Of a DNA stretch of 64,000 nucleotides, positions 48,201 through 57,503 are shown one piece after another. The translations under genes were made by a program, and so were the position numbers. Numbering within the stretch: position 1 is the first letter of the stretch; each line of letters starts with the position of its first letter. The notes beneath the pieces are model-generated. The model worked only from the letters and a program-made list of their open reading frames with translations. It ran no database searches and was not told the DNA's origin. The DNA is from Lepturacanthus savala (lineage: Eukaryota; Chordata; Actinopteri; Scombriformes; Trichiuridae), in contig CM060466.1 in NCBI GenBank assembly GCA_030544235.1, forward strand, positions 18,409,092 through 18,473,091, in the 5' to 3' direction.

Positions 48201-51200
48201 GGGGACATGGCGAACATAGAGGAGTGAGGGATCAGATGCTCGTTATCCTCTTCCTATGATTGGCTCCATTTTGTCGCTGTTGTCTTCCCTCTCGTCTCAG
48301 CCTCCCCACAAGCACGTCCCAGCAATTAAGACAATCAGCGTTACATCTCAACGTGTAGCCATTCAGTTTTCACATCAAACACCTGCTTTTGAAAAAGATT
48401 CCATATGGCCAAGAGTCACGAATTTCAACAGTCACATTAAAACCATCACAAAGTCAGTATACTGCCACCTGAAGAATATATCAAGGATTAGAGGCCTTAT
48501 GTCTCAGCAAGACTTGGAAAAGCTTGTCCATGGTTTTATTTTCAATAGACTTGACTACTGCAACAGGGTCTTTACAGATCTCTCAAAAAGTCAATCAAAC
48601 AGCTGCAGCTAATTCAAAATGCTGCTACTAGAGTCCTCACTAAAACTAAAAAAATATATCACTCCAGTTCTGAGGTCTTTGCACTGGCTTCCTGTCTGCT
48701 AAAAGATTAATTTTAAAATACTTTTACTGGATTATAAAGCACTAAATGGTCTACGGCCTAAATATATCTCTGATCTGCTGATCCCTTATGGACCATCTAG
48801 ACCTCTTGGATGGTCTGCTCTCTGTTCCCAGAGTCAGAACTAAACATGGAGAAGCAGCGTTCATTTTCTATACCCCACACATCTGGAACAAACTCCCTGA
48901 GAACTAGAATTAACTTCCAGAGAATCGCAGGTCTGCTGCAACTCTTGCTGTTTTTAAGCCAGAACGGAGGACTTTTCCTTTGGCTGCTGCCTATTGCTGA
49001 TGTAATGATTTCAATTCTGATAATTTTAGATTTTTTTCTTTTTTAATTAACTGTTTTTAAATTATATCTAGTTTTTAATTTTAATTTCTTGATTTTAAAT
49101 CTTATTTGATTAATTTAATTTATTTTATCTCTTTTAATCAAGTTGTATCTTGATGCTTTTAATGTTTTATGTAAAGCGATTTGAATGACCTTGTTGTTGA
49201 AATGTGCGATACAAATAAACTTATTCCTCTGCTGTCCAGTATCATTTATCTCTCCGTCACCTTTTAAATTCTTATTGCATGCCAGTGCCAAAATGTCCAT
49301 TTCAGACTTCAAACTCACACAATAATCTCTAAAATTATAGTTTTTAATCTTATTTAAAGGTGTATTGTAAAGGTGTATCGATTACCTTTACAAAACATAG
49401 AAGTCTGTATTCACACGATAAAAGTGGCTCTTATGCATTGCAGTAGTGTAAGTGGGATTCACATCTGTGTATTCAGTAGCTGTCATATTAAACTGCAGAA
49501 TAGCATAGAAAGGAACATTTTTCCACAGTCAAACATCATATTTCAAGAGAAATCCAAAAATTCTTAAAATGACAGTTTGTAGAGTTGATGTATTTATTAT
49601 ATTTCCAAAACACATAAATCCATATTCACACAACAAAAGTGTCGCTTAATGCATTGCAGTAGAGTAAGTGGATTCACGTCTGTGTATATTCAGTAGCTGT
49701 CATATTAAATGGCAGAATAGCAGAGAAAGGGAAATTTCTCCATATTTTAAGAGGAAAGCCAGAGGCATGTTAAGCAAAACCGTCGACAGGAGGGATTATT
49801 CATAGAACTTCCCCCGCAGGGTTGTCGTGACATTAAGGACTGAGAGCGTCACACCCAAGTGTTTTCTTGTTCATAAATTAAGCGGCCCGTCCAAATATGC
49901 CGTCTGACTATGAAGAGCTTTTATGAGTTACTCACAAAACATGCAAGTGGACATCAGGGGGGAGGAGGTGGTGCCAAAGTACAAACCTCGGTGTGCAGGG
50001 AGTTGAATGAAAGTTGAATGGATGAAGAAAATCTAGTAGTTAAAAAAAATAAGACATATTAAAACAATTCAAAAAATCTCACTGCAGTCAAATTAGTAAT
50101 ATGCCTTTAAATAGAATAAAATGATGAAACAACTTTTCATCCTGCAAGTATTCAGGAAACTCCTTTTATGCAATTTTTTAAATGAAGACCTTTGATGATT
50201 GGTAAATATTATGCACCGTTAGTGTCATCTATAACCATTCACATTATGTTGAGCTTTGTATCAATTTTAGTTGCACAAGTTGAGATCAGATTATCCAGCA
50301 GTTTTTCCACCATGAATTGTCATATTCACTTTAAGATTCAAATAATATGTTTTCAGACACTATGAAAATGCCACATAAATAACTAAATATTGCTATTAGC
50401 TAGTGTATATTGTTTGGAAATCTGCACTTTATCATGTCACTTTATCTTCTCTGTGAACTGATATCCTTAATACACAGAAATGCACCATACAGATGTAGAA
50501 GTAAATACAGTGACTGAGTTCTGCTGATTCAAGGAGTGAATGTGATACAATTGCTGGAGCTTAGAAGCCGGGAAGTAGGACAGTGATTCATCCTGACGTC
50601 ATCAAGATGCTGCTGGTGTGTGGGCTGTAGTTGTTTTGTGACGCATGATCTACACAGCTAAAAATGAAGAAAGACATATCCATATATGTCAAATCCACAT
50701 ATATATGGATTTTGGGAAGCACTTTGAGACAACTGTGTTGTAAAATTGGGCTATATTTAAATAAAGTGAATTGAATATGGTCATTGTAATATATCCTTTT
50801 TAATAAAGTTCTAGTTTACCATTTTTGAGAAGTAAACCTATTCGCCTTTTCTGAGTGAATTTTACTTTTTGGATGGAAACAATCTAGGTGTTTCCCTGTT
50901 TCTGGGCTGCTAAACTACACTAAGCTAATTAGTTACAATAAAAAGAGTGGTAGGAGTTGGAGTTGTCACTTTTTTCATGACTCTCACCAGGAAAGGGAAA
51001 CCGTCTTTCCCAGAATGTCAAACTATAACTCATGGACTATTTAATTCGCCATGAGCTGTCCTCAACATACCTTCCACTCTTCCTCTGCAGATCTTCTCCA
51101 TCGTGATCTTTGGCTGCATTGCCAATGAGGGCTACATCAACCGCCCCTTGGAAGTGGAGGAGTACTGCATCTTCAACCGCAACCAGAACGCCTGTAATTA

Positions 51201-54200
51201 CGGTGTCTTTATGGGCTCCATGGCCTTCCTCTGCTGCATGGCCTTCCTGGCTTTGGACATCTACTTCCCCCAGATCAGCAGCGTCAAAGATCGTAAGAAG
51301 GCTGTGCTGGCTGATATCGGAGTGTCAGGTAAACTCAGTGTCATGAGAAGGTGCCATAATATAACCGCTATCTAACATAATAAAGGAGAAATCAAAATTC
51401 AATAGATTCCGATTTTCCTTTGATTTGAACTCTTTTTAACATATTTGAAAGGAATCTAAAAAATGTTGGCACAACCAAGCAATGCAGGAAGCCTTTCTTT
51501 GTAAATCACCTAACTGGATACTTTAGGTTCCTTAAAGAGTGAAGAAATATTGACTCAACAGCAGAACAATGGGAACCATTACGAGCAGAATAAAGAGAGT
51601 GTGTGCTGGGGAATTGATAGAAAGGAGAAACAAGTTAGCCCTTTGAAAACAGAATTATAATGAGATGTAGGGCTTCATTTGGAGGGCAATAACGCTTAAA
51701 AAGTAATAACGTAAATTACTACAAGGCAATCAGGGACCACATGACATACCAATGGAGTTTTTTTTATCTTGCCATAACATTAAAGTCCCAGTGTGTGGGA
51801 TTTAGTGGCATTCAGTTGAATGGACTTGGCAGAAATGGAATATAATATTATCTTTTAAAATCAAAATCAATTTCAATCAAAATCAAAAGAATTGATGTGT
51901 TTTGGTTAACTTAGAATTACCTGTTTTTATCCACATGGGGATTAGGTCCACTTATGTTGCCATGTTGCACTGCCATGTTTCTACAGTAGCCCGGAATGGT
52001 CAAACCAAACAATGTTGTAGAGAGCAAGACAAGCTTTGCTGCCACTGTAGTTGCAATTTGAAATCTCTCCACTAGAGGCCACCAAATACTACACACTGCA
52101 CCTTTAATGGTCTCATATTTGACCCTTTTTCTGGGTTTTACATGAAGTTGTACTATTCCTAACAAGATATATATGTGGTTTTAAGTCCCAAAAGCCTTCT
52201 CAATATAGTTCTACATTTTGTGCCTGTCTCTTTAATATTCATGAGCCTCCTCTGATTGGCTAATTTGAATGACTGTTAGTGCTGACTGTATAGATGTGAC
52301 ACAACCTTATGTAAGTTCTGATGGCACATTTAAAAGTATAGTTTCTGAATACAGGTTGTGTGTATTTCTGCCTGGATTTAGTGTTTTGAAAAATGGGACA
52401 CTTTTTATACACCTAGACCTTGTTTTAATCAAAAAGCAATTAAAATCTCACTCTCTACAACCTGGGACCTTTAAAGACTCCATTGCTGTGTTACAGAATA
52501 GTTACAGAAATAGATTCCTTGACCATGCAAAAGTACCCTGAAGATTAGTACACCAAATCAATCAGACAGTAGCCCAAGGCCTGCCTGACATATTTCACAG
52601 AAATTCTTTATAAGGATTTAAGAGATCTCTATTTGTACAGCTTGTCTATAAAAATGGGCTGCAACGCTCACTTCCAACAGGGACTCCTAATTTACTACAC
52701 CAGATGAGAGAACATGGGCTAAAAAATTCAATGGATAACCTTAGGAAAATATAAACATATGAGGTATACAAGAGGACAATGTTCCATAGAGTCCAGATGA
52801 ATGAGTACATTTAATTTAGACTAAACAGATAATTTGAAGCCATTATGCTTTTGAAGTAAATGCAGTATGTAACTAAACCTATTTCCTGTGATAGTCCACC
52901 ATTTGGGAGTTATATTACAGCAGCTGCTCTTGCAAAAAATATATATATCTTGAGACTTAGTGGAGGCTGTAACATGATCTAATCAAAACCAGGTATCAGT
53001 CACTGCCTGCTGTATCATTCAGAAACATGGAAAGGTGAAGAGAGAGGAGCAGGATCAGTGTAAAAAAGTTACACCCACCAGCAGTAATATTATATAATTA
53101 CGTGTAACTGTCAGTTATTCCTTCTCAATAGTGTGACCTTTGCGGTGGCATTGAAGTGAGTTGGACTCAACGTGTGCTTATGGTGCGAGATTTTTGCAGG
53201 TGATGTGTGTTCCACCTTACAAATCTTTACACATCTGATAATAACACAACATACCTCTACCATTTTCAGAAACAAGGGGGATACTATGCTCTGGTTAAAT
53301 CTGCAATGTTTTTACCACTGGATGATAGAAAAAAAACATCCCCCAAAACAAACCTTATAAAAACAGAGGTTTGACATACATATTACTATGGCAAGCAAGG
53401 GTTCTCAAGCAGAAAGAACTCTTCAGGGAAATGTCTTCACATTGAGTAGTAAAGCCTGGGGTATTCTTACAACAAACTACTTAGTACCTGGTTTCATCTG
53501 AACACATCTGAAGCCTAGACTGCCTAGCATACAGTCTGTCTCAATGGTATGCATGGTATTGCCCTTGGTTTTGCGCATACAAATTAGTAGTGCGCATAGA
53601 ATGAAAAACATAGCTTAAGACAGAAGTTCACCTCCATACTCCCGGGCAATTGCTGTATAAAGAGGGCTCCTGGCCCACTTTATGCTACTGGCTTAATCAA
53701 ATTGTTATGGTAAACATCAGTAAATCTCCTCTGCCACAAGCCTCTGGAACATTGGGCTTTGGTGTCTGACAATGGCTCCCTCTCCTTCCTCGCTGCCCTG
53801 CTTCTGCAGTAAACGCACATAATGACAAAACAGTTGAGTGTAACGAGGCAATTCCAATCAAAGACAATGATTCTCCTTTCCTGATTTTTGAATTACACAC
53901 AGTTTCTCTTTCTATCGCCATGGCTGTTTTGTAGTATGAGATGTTGTATTCTATATTGAAGCGAGGTAAAGACTGGTATATATGTGGGTTCTGATCAGAC
54001 CTAGATGTTTCTGATTCAGGTTTATCTTCAATCTCCCCCTCTGGATGTGTGATTCCATCTGTCTTGCTCTGATTACAATCAGCCAGTGGGAAAGAACTGT
54101 GTTTGGTTTAGTAATTCCTGGTAATTGGTAAATCCTGGTGTTTGTTTGCCTATTATACATATGGCATTCCACAGGGGTCAAGCCTCGGTCTCCTGATTTT

Positions 54201-57200
54201 ATAATCAAAATTTTTATTTTGATTATATACAGTTTTACTTTCCACAACTATAGCATTCTAAATGTCCTGCCTAGAATACAGTGCTTTTTCTCTGAGAGCT
54301 TTAATTCATTATACATTATTACTATTTAATTATTTTCCCTCTATCTCTCTTTCCAGCATTCTGGTCCTTCATGTGGTTTGTGGGTTTCTGTTTCTTGGCC
54401 AACCAATGGCAGGTGACCAAGCATGAGGAGGACAACCCGCTGAGAGAGGGAGGGGATGCAGCCCGAGCAGCCATCACCTTCTCCTTCTTCTCCATCTTCA
54501 CCTGGGTAAGGGCATCCTCTACTCATTGGTCCACAGTATAATGAACCATAATATAACACCTTATAACACCTGAACTGCTATGAATAGCCTAAGGGACAAA
54601 ACCCCCAAAATTGTGGATCATGTTCCACTTCCTCCTTTACTAGCCAATATAGCTAATGAGCTATATAAACGTGTATTCCTTGACTGCCTTCCATCCAGCT
54701 TCCTTTTGGATAGTGTGTGGTTGTGTGTGAACATTTTCAGTTTTTTATTTGCATACATATGAATTCATGAGTGTGTGGATATTGTTCCAACAGGGCGCCC
54801 AGACTCTATTTTCTATGGAGAAGTTTAAGAATGTGTCGTTTGAAGAGGAATACACCAAGCTGTTCCCCACTCAGCCCCCTCCTCAGCCTCAACAACCTCT
54901 TGTCTGACTCTGCTCTGTCTTATACCCCTTCTGCATTAACCCTCTGCAGCAGGTCCGACATACTCCTGTAATATGACTGTGATTGCACTTGTTTAAAGGC
55001 GCCCTGTAACATCAGTACAGCTGGAAGTGAGTGTATTTGTAAGGCAGCGGTTAGAACATCACTGCCAGTAAGATGTACCTCAATACTTTTGTCTAATTTA
55101 GATAAAACACTTTATTTGCTGATCCAAGTACATTATAATGATAATGTAGGTGCAGGTGAGTTTATTCAACGGCTGATCAATATCAATGAGTCAGAAATCA
55201 CGTTGCCAAATGCTGTGATTCCTTCATTTAAACATTTTCTTAAATTCCTGTAGTCCATGTCTGACTGAAGGCTTCCTGCTCACTGGAATTTTAAAATGCT
55301 GTAGCTGAGTTTTTGACAGAAACAGAAGTCAAAAGCTACAAAAGAAAAGCATGGAAATGGGTGTTTATTTTGATATATTTGGTTATTAAAGGATAAGGCT
55401 GGTGATTTTTCTTTTCAGTTTTCTCGTTTCACTGTTTTGCTTACTCTTCAATGTACCTTGAAGTGTCCTAATATAAAACTTTAGGAAGAAGCAATATTCA
55501 GTTGTTTTTTTTTTTTGTTTTTTTTTATCTGAAACAAACTCCCAGGAAATTGCAGGTCTCCTGTAACCCTCAGTTCTTTTAATTCAAGGCTGCAGAGAAA
55601 ATAGCTGAACCATAAAATACAATTATATTTTTTTTTCATCATCTTTTTTTTCGTTTTCATTGTTTGGCTTTGCCCTGCACATGAGATTTGTTGACAGTGA
55701 ACAAATATAGAATATCTCCAACCTTATCCTTTAAATTCTAAGATGTTTTGTTGATAAAGTCTTGCATGTTGTCTCTCTATCATGTGGTTTTCTGTTTTGA
55801 CATCTGACTAGATTTTACTTCATATTAAGAGCAGACATGTCAACCATTTCCTACCGAGATAACCAGGCGTAGGACAAGTTTCACTCTGGCTGTGGCTTCA
55901 TCATCGAACCCAGTGCCATTATGGCAATTCATTCTCAATTTAGAGGACAGGTTTACCACTTCTTTCTCTCATCATTAACATGACTTGTGTCTTTTGCTGT
56001 AGAGGGCATAATTGTGAAGAGTAGAGTTTTTTTGAATTTAACAGTTTTGTTTAAAATGTTGTTAAACTCTGAATCTTTGTAATGTGTTTTTTCTACATTT
56101 GTCATGTGCATTGCTTAAAATTTGGTTGTAAAGGTTTTGTGTTTCTGTTGTTTTTGTTGATGAAGCTACATAGAAAGCCTTGTCTCCTCTCACATGACAC
56201 CAGGGACTAGTTTTTTTTCTCGGTTTAGTGTATAGTCATGCTTTCCACTTTTTCTATTCTCTTATTAAGTTTACTTGGTAGATTTGTTGTTTTTATAGCC
56301 TTTTGACATTGGCTTCACAGTTTAGGCAGACAATTTAATTGAAGTGTCAAACTGATTTATTACATATTCATCAGATTTTTATGGCCTGTAACTGTGCTTG
56401 TAATTGACTCATAAATAAGTTTTATTACATGAGCACTTTACTAAAACGTCCCACATCCATATTGACAAAAATCATTACCTGACAGGCAGCATTCAAGACC
56501 TAAGGGCTCAGTCTGTAAAACCAAACAGGAACTATGCATTCATTTATATTATCTTTTCAAAAAGTTTGACCTGTTTTAATTGTATGCAATTCATCAACCT
56601 GAATACAAACTAGAGGGACTTAAACTGTCCATATCACAAGTAGACTGAGGAGACAAAGACAGCGGAGTGTTGTATCAGACTTAGAGAATCAAACTAAAGT
56701 CGATATGTCTGCAACAACTGATCAAGCTGAGACACAACAGTAAATAAAAAACCCTTCTCCTGAAACCTCCCAGCACTCAGAGCTTAAATCATCTCCCCTC
56801 TCTCTGTGGTTTTCTCCCTCTTTGTACTGTAGTATGTGAGCATCTGCTTTACTATGTGTACCAATGAAGCCATCTATACCCCATCCTATAGATGTCTTTT
56901 ATCCCCTGATGCCTTGAAACAACTCTAATTATGTGAAAGGCACAGTTGTTTAATTAAACCCATGTTTCATTGCACAGTACTTACCAATCGATGCTGGGGT
57001 GGTGTTACCCTTAATGTAGACGATGAATAGCATTTTTTCACTAACCCCCTTGAAACTAACCTGCTTTAACTTGACTGACTAACGATTCACTTGCTCTCTC
57101 TTAAGATTCACAAGCTTTCCAGCAAACTAATCAATGTTTCCTTCTCTCTCTTTCCTCCCAAAACCTCTGCCCTAACGCTATTGCATCTCTGCTTCAAACA

Positions 57201-57503
57201 TCTATCTCTACACCATTCGTCCTGTCCATCTATTGCAACCTGTTCCCCTTCCATCCCTGAACATCTATCCCCTCCATCCCCAAGGCGGGCCAGTCCTTCC
57301 TGGGCTACCAGAGGTACAAGCTGGGGGCCGACTCGGCCCTCTTCTCCCAGGAGTACACGGACCCCAGCCAGGACGCGGCCGGAGCCCCCTACACCTCCTT
57401 CGGTGGGGATGACCTGGAGAGCCCAGGGGGAGGAGGAGGGGGTCAGGCTAACAGTGAAGCAGCCTTCGATGGCACCGGAGGCTACCAGCGCCAGGACTAC
57501 TGA
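33698..57503 (+). CDS. syngr1: syngr1 (synaptogyrin-1), complete, two alternative 3' exons
   Basis: Four coding exons (102+238+149+219 nt) give 235 residues, close to the roughly 233 of mammalian synaptogyrin-1a. Synaptogyrins are four-TM (MARVEL-type) proteins of synaptic vesicles that act with synaptophysin in vesicle cycling. Seen: cytoplasmic N-terminus MEGMQAYGAGKAGGAFDP; TM1 (about 28-46); first lumenal loop with Cys60 and Cys69; TM2 (about 72-93); conserved cytoplasmic loop FPQISSVKDRKKAVLADIGV; TM3 (about 115-130); TM4 (about 149-171); Tyr/Gly/Gln-rich tail ending GGYQRQDY. ISSVKDRKKAVL and NQWQV are near-identical to the mammalian text. A second terminal exon at 54794 yields a 200-residue form. 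Intron 1 is over 17 kb. Head-to-head with ift27 and followed by tab1. Confidence 0.96.
34305..34339. repeat. perfect 15-bp inverted repeat, 5-nt loop
   Basis: GTCACATGGGAGTGG, loop CCCCT, then its exact reverse complement CCACTCCCATGTGAC. GC-moderate, about 500 bp into syngr1 intron 1. Confidence 0.9.
37252..37721 (+). mobile_element. piggyBac-like MITE (TTAA-flanked), copy 2
   Basis: 470 bp with ends TTAACCCTCTATTACATAGT and AATAGAGGGTTAA. Near the left end GTTGCCACATGGCAAC, and again at about 37552 GTTGCCATATGGCAAC, form 16-bp near-perfect or perfect palindromes. Opposite orientation to the copy at 11172-11516; the shared interior includes 'tttttctaaaaagctgtgatat'. No coding capacity. Confidence 0.75.
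38462..38850. mobile_element. GGGTGATAT-type MITE, copy 1
   Basis: Left end GGGTGATATCAGGTAAATTG. About 110 bp (38718-38825, 'cagtctagatttgaagtattgtctca' onward) aligns with the reverse complement of 45058-45180. The opposite terminus is visible in the other copy. Confidence 0.5.
39432..39480. repeat. (CA)n microsatellite
   Basis: About 24 CA units with one G interruption in syngr1 intron 1. Confidence 0.97.
41326..41656 (-). mobile_element. ATGGGTCAGTGAC-type MITE, copy D
   Basis: Reverse orientation: ends ATCAGTGACAAT (left) and TTGTGACTGACCCAT (right). Interior phrases 'acacaaaatgtcaaatggtgcaacc' and 'aaactatctggtaccaggttttta' match the complement of copies A and C. Confidence 0.7.
44995..45180 (-). 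mobile_element. GGGTGATAT-type MITE, copy 2 (truncated)
   Basis: Begins GGGTGATATTATGCAAAATG and continues with sequence complementary to copy 1. It ends against a TA microsatellite. Comparing the two copies defines inverted termini for the family. Confidence 0.5.
45176..45218. repeat. (TA)n microsatellite
   Basis: About 20 TA units adjoining a truncated MITE. Confidence 0.95.
45509..45518 (+). promoter_or_regulatory. MEF2-type site
   Basis: CTAAAAATAA fits YTAWWWWTAR exactly, within a GC-richer, less repetitive stretch (45420-45560) of syngr1 intron 1. A single motif match is weak evidence. Confidence 0.3.
46074..46351 (+). mobile_element. ATGGGTCAGTGAC-type MITE, copy E
   Basis: Contains 'ggtgtagccttaaaaacttggtac', 'ggttacaccatttaacatttt' and 'tttttaaataacaataaac', ending GTCACTGATCCAT. 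Somewhat diverged. Confidence 0.65.
46550..47030 (-). mobile_element. ATGGGTCAGTGAC-type MITE, copy F, interrupted by a SINE-like element
   Basis: 'aaactatctgataccaagttttt' followed by 'ggtgttacaccacatgacag' matches the complement of the family start. The match resumes after the insertion with 'acatgacagtttttttgtcattg'. The interruption carries a 12-bp target duplication. Confidence 0.65.
46651..46994 (+). mobile_element. SINE-like retroposon with 12-bp target site duplication
   Basis: A 344-bp insert starts AGCGCTGTTGCCTCACAGCA and includes 'gtggagtttgcatgttctcc', 'cggcttcctcccacagtcc' and 'gggataggctccag'. These are phrases of a very abundant teleost repeat. The start resembles a decayed tRNA-type promoter (GGTTCAAGACC as B-box-like). 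It is flanked on both sides by ACCACATGACAG (46639-46650 and 46995-47006), a direct target duplication typical of LINE-mediated insertion. It could instead be the 3' tail of a LINE; not resolved. Confidence 0.8.
47439..47545. repeat. CAGTGTTGGGTAAGTTACTT repeat fragment
   Basis: Starts CCAGTGTTGGGTAAGTTACT and continues with GTAATG/ATTACT-rich text. Same family as the element ending at 5787, in opposite orientation. Confidence 0.55.
48330..49226 (+). pseudogene. LINE (non-LTR retrotransposon) fragment, 5'-truncated and frameshifted
   Basis: In broken frames it encodes parts of the C-terminal region of a fish LINE reverse-transcriptase ORF: HLKNISRIRGLMSQQDLEKL, FIFNRLDYCNRVF, LQLIQNAATRVLT, then in another frame SLHWLPV, LLDYKALNGLRPKYISDLL, and VPRVRTKHGEAAFIFY. 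It ends with a tail of the type 'aaatgtgcgatacaaataaac', typical of this LINE group's 3' end. Several stops and frameshifts make it non-functional. Probably L2/Rex-like; clade not certain. Confidence 0.8.
49371..49770. repeat. diverged tandem duplication, about 217-bp period
   Basis: Two adjacent units share 'tgcattgcagtag', 'gtaagtg.gattcac.tctgtgta' and 'ttcagtagctgtcatattaaa' in the same order, offset by 217 bp (for example 49433 and 49650). No coding sequence. Confidence 0.8.
50708..50776 (+). repeat. LINE/SINE 3'-tail fragment
   Basis: 'gggaagcactttgagacaact' followed by 'aaaattgggctatatttaaata' resembles the conserved 3' tail of fish LINEs and dependent SINEs. Only the tail remains. 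Confidence 0.5.
51091..51328 (+). CDS. syngr1: syngr1 coding exon 2 (TM1 end, first loop, TM2)
   Basis: 238 nt after a CCTCTGCAG acceptor. It reads IFSIVIFGCIANEGYINRPL then EVEEYCIFNRNQNACNYGVF and onward to KAVLADIGVS plus one base before GTAAAC. It contains the two lumenal-loop cysteines and the conserved FPQISSVKDRKKAVL. Confidence 0.96.
51780..52107. mobile_element. TTAA-flanked MITE with AGTCCCAGTGTGTG ends
   Basis: TTAAAGTCCCAGTGTGTGGG at the left and ACACACTGCACCTTTAA at the right are inverted repeats bounded by TTAA, 328 bp. This matches a common fish MITE type ('TTAAAGGTCCAGTGTGTA'). Confidence 0.7.
52104..52474. mobile_element. TTAA-type MITE with AAAGGTCCCATA ends, second copy
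   Basis: Starts TTAATGGTCTCATATTTGAC and ends CCTGGGACCTTTAA, 371 bp. It shares the phrase 'aatcaaaaagcaattaaa' with the element at 19229-20278 and has 'attcatgagcctcctctgattggcta' inside. Its left TTAA is the right TTAA of the preceding MITE. Confidence 0.6.
54357..54505 (+). CDS. syngr1: syngr1 coding exon 3 (TM3 and TM4 start)
   Basis: 149 nt between TTTCCAG and GTAAGG. It reads (A)FWSFMWFVGFCFLANQWQV, then KHEEDNPLREGGDAARAAIT and FSFFSIFTW, ending in phase 0. Both downstream terminal exons are in phase 0, so either can be joined. Confidence 0.96.
54794..54907 (+). CDS. syngr1: syngr1 alternative terminal exon (short isoform)
   Basis: After a TTCCAACAG acceptor, only 288 bp downstream of exon 3, an open frame in phase 0 reads GAQTLFSMEKFKNVSFEEEY then TKLFPTQPPPQPQQPLV and TGA. 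From memory, the short mammalian SYNGR1 isoform has a tail of similar type, with a KFKD.SF.EEY..LFP pattern. The shared FK..SFEEEY..LFP text suggests this is a conserved alternative 3' exon, not a chance frame. It needs its own poly(A) site; no clear early AATAAA was found, and an ATTAAA lies near 55385. Confidence 0.75.
   Translation, partial: GAQTLFSMEKFKNVSFEEEYTKLFPTQPPPQPQQPLV
54908..57284 (+). other. syngr1 region between alternative terminal exons
   Basis: Functions as 3' UTR of the short isoform and intron of the long one. T-rich and otherwise featureless; ATTAAA near 55385 and AATAAA near 56743 are possible poly(A) signals. Confidence 0.5.
57285..57503 (+). CDS. syngr1: syngr1 terminal exon of the long isoform
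   Basis: 219 nt after a CATCCCCAAG acceptor. It reads AGQSFLGYQRYKLGADSALF then SQEYTDPSQDAAGAPYTSF, a Gly-rich run, and GGYQRQDY before TGA. The LGADSALFSQ[ED]Y.DPSQD block is shared with mammalian synaptogyrin-1a. An open frame upstream from 57091 is intronic and accidental. Confidence 0.95.
   Translation, partial: AGQSFLGYQRYKLGADSALFSQEYTDPSQDAAGAPYTSFGGDDLESPGGGGGGQANSEAAFDGTGGYQRQDY

Larger units (their letters stand above)
33800..51090 (+). other. syngr1 intron 1
   Basis: A 17.3-kb intron. It contains a perfect hairpin (34305-34339), a piggyBac-like MITE (37252-37721), copies of two other MITE families, a SINE-like insertion (46651-46994), a LINE fragment (48330-49226), a 217-bp-period duplication (49371-49770), and CA/TA microsatellites. 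No exon of another gene was recognised on either strand. Confidence 0.8.
51329..54356 (+). other. syngr1 intron 2
   Basis: 3 kb between exons 2 and 3. It contains two abutting TTAA-type MITEs (51780-52107 and 52104-52474); the rest is AT-rich with no recognised feature. Confidence 0.8.

Noticed and set aside
57091..57284. Open frame upstream of the syngr1 terminal exon
   Set aside because: It runs through intron sequence and is in a different frame from the synaptogyrin tail, which starts at the acceptor at 57285.
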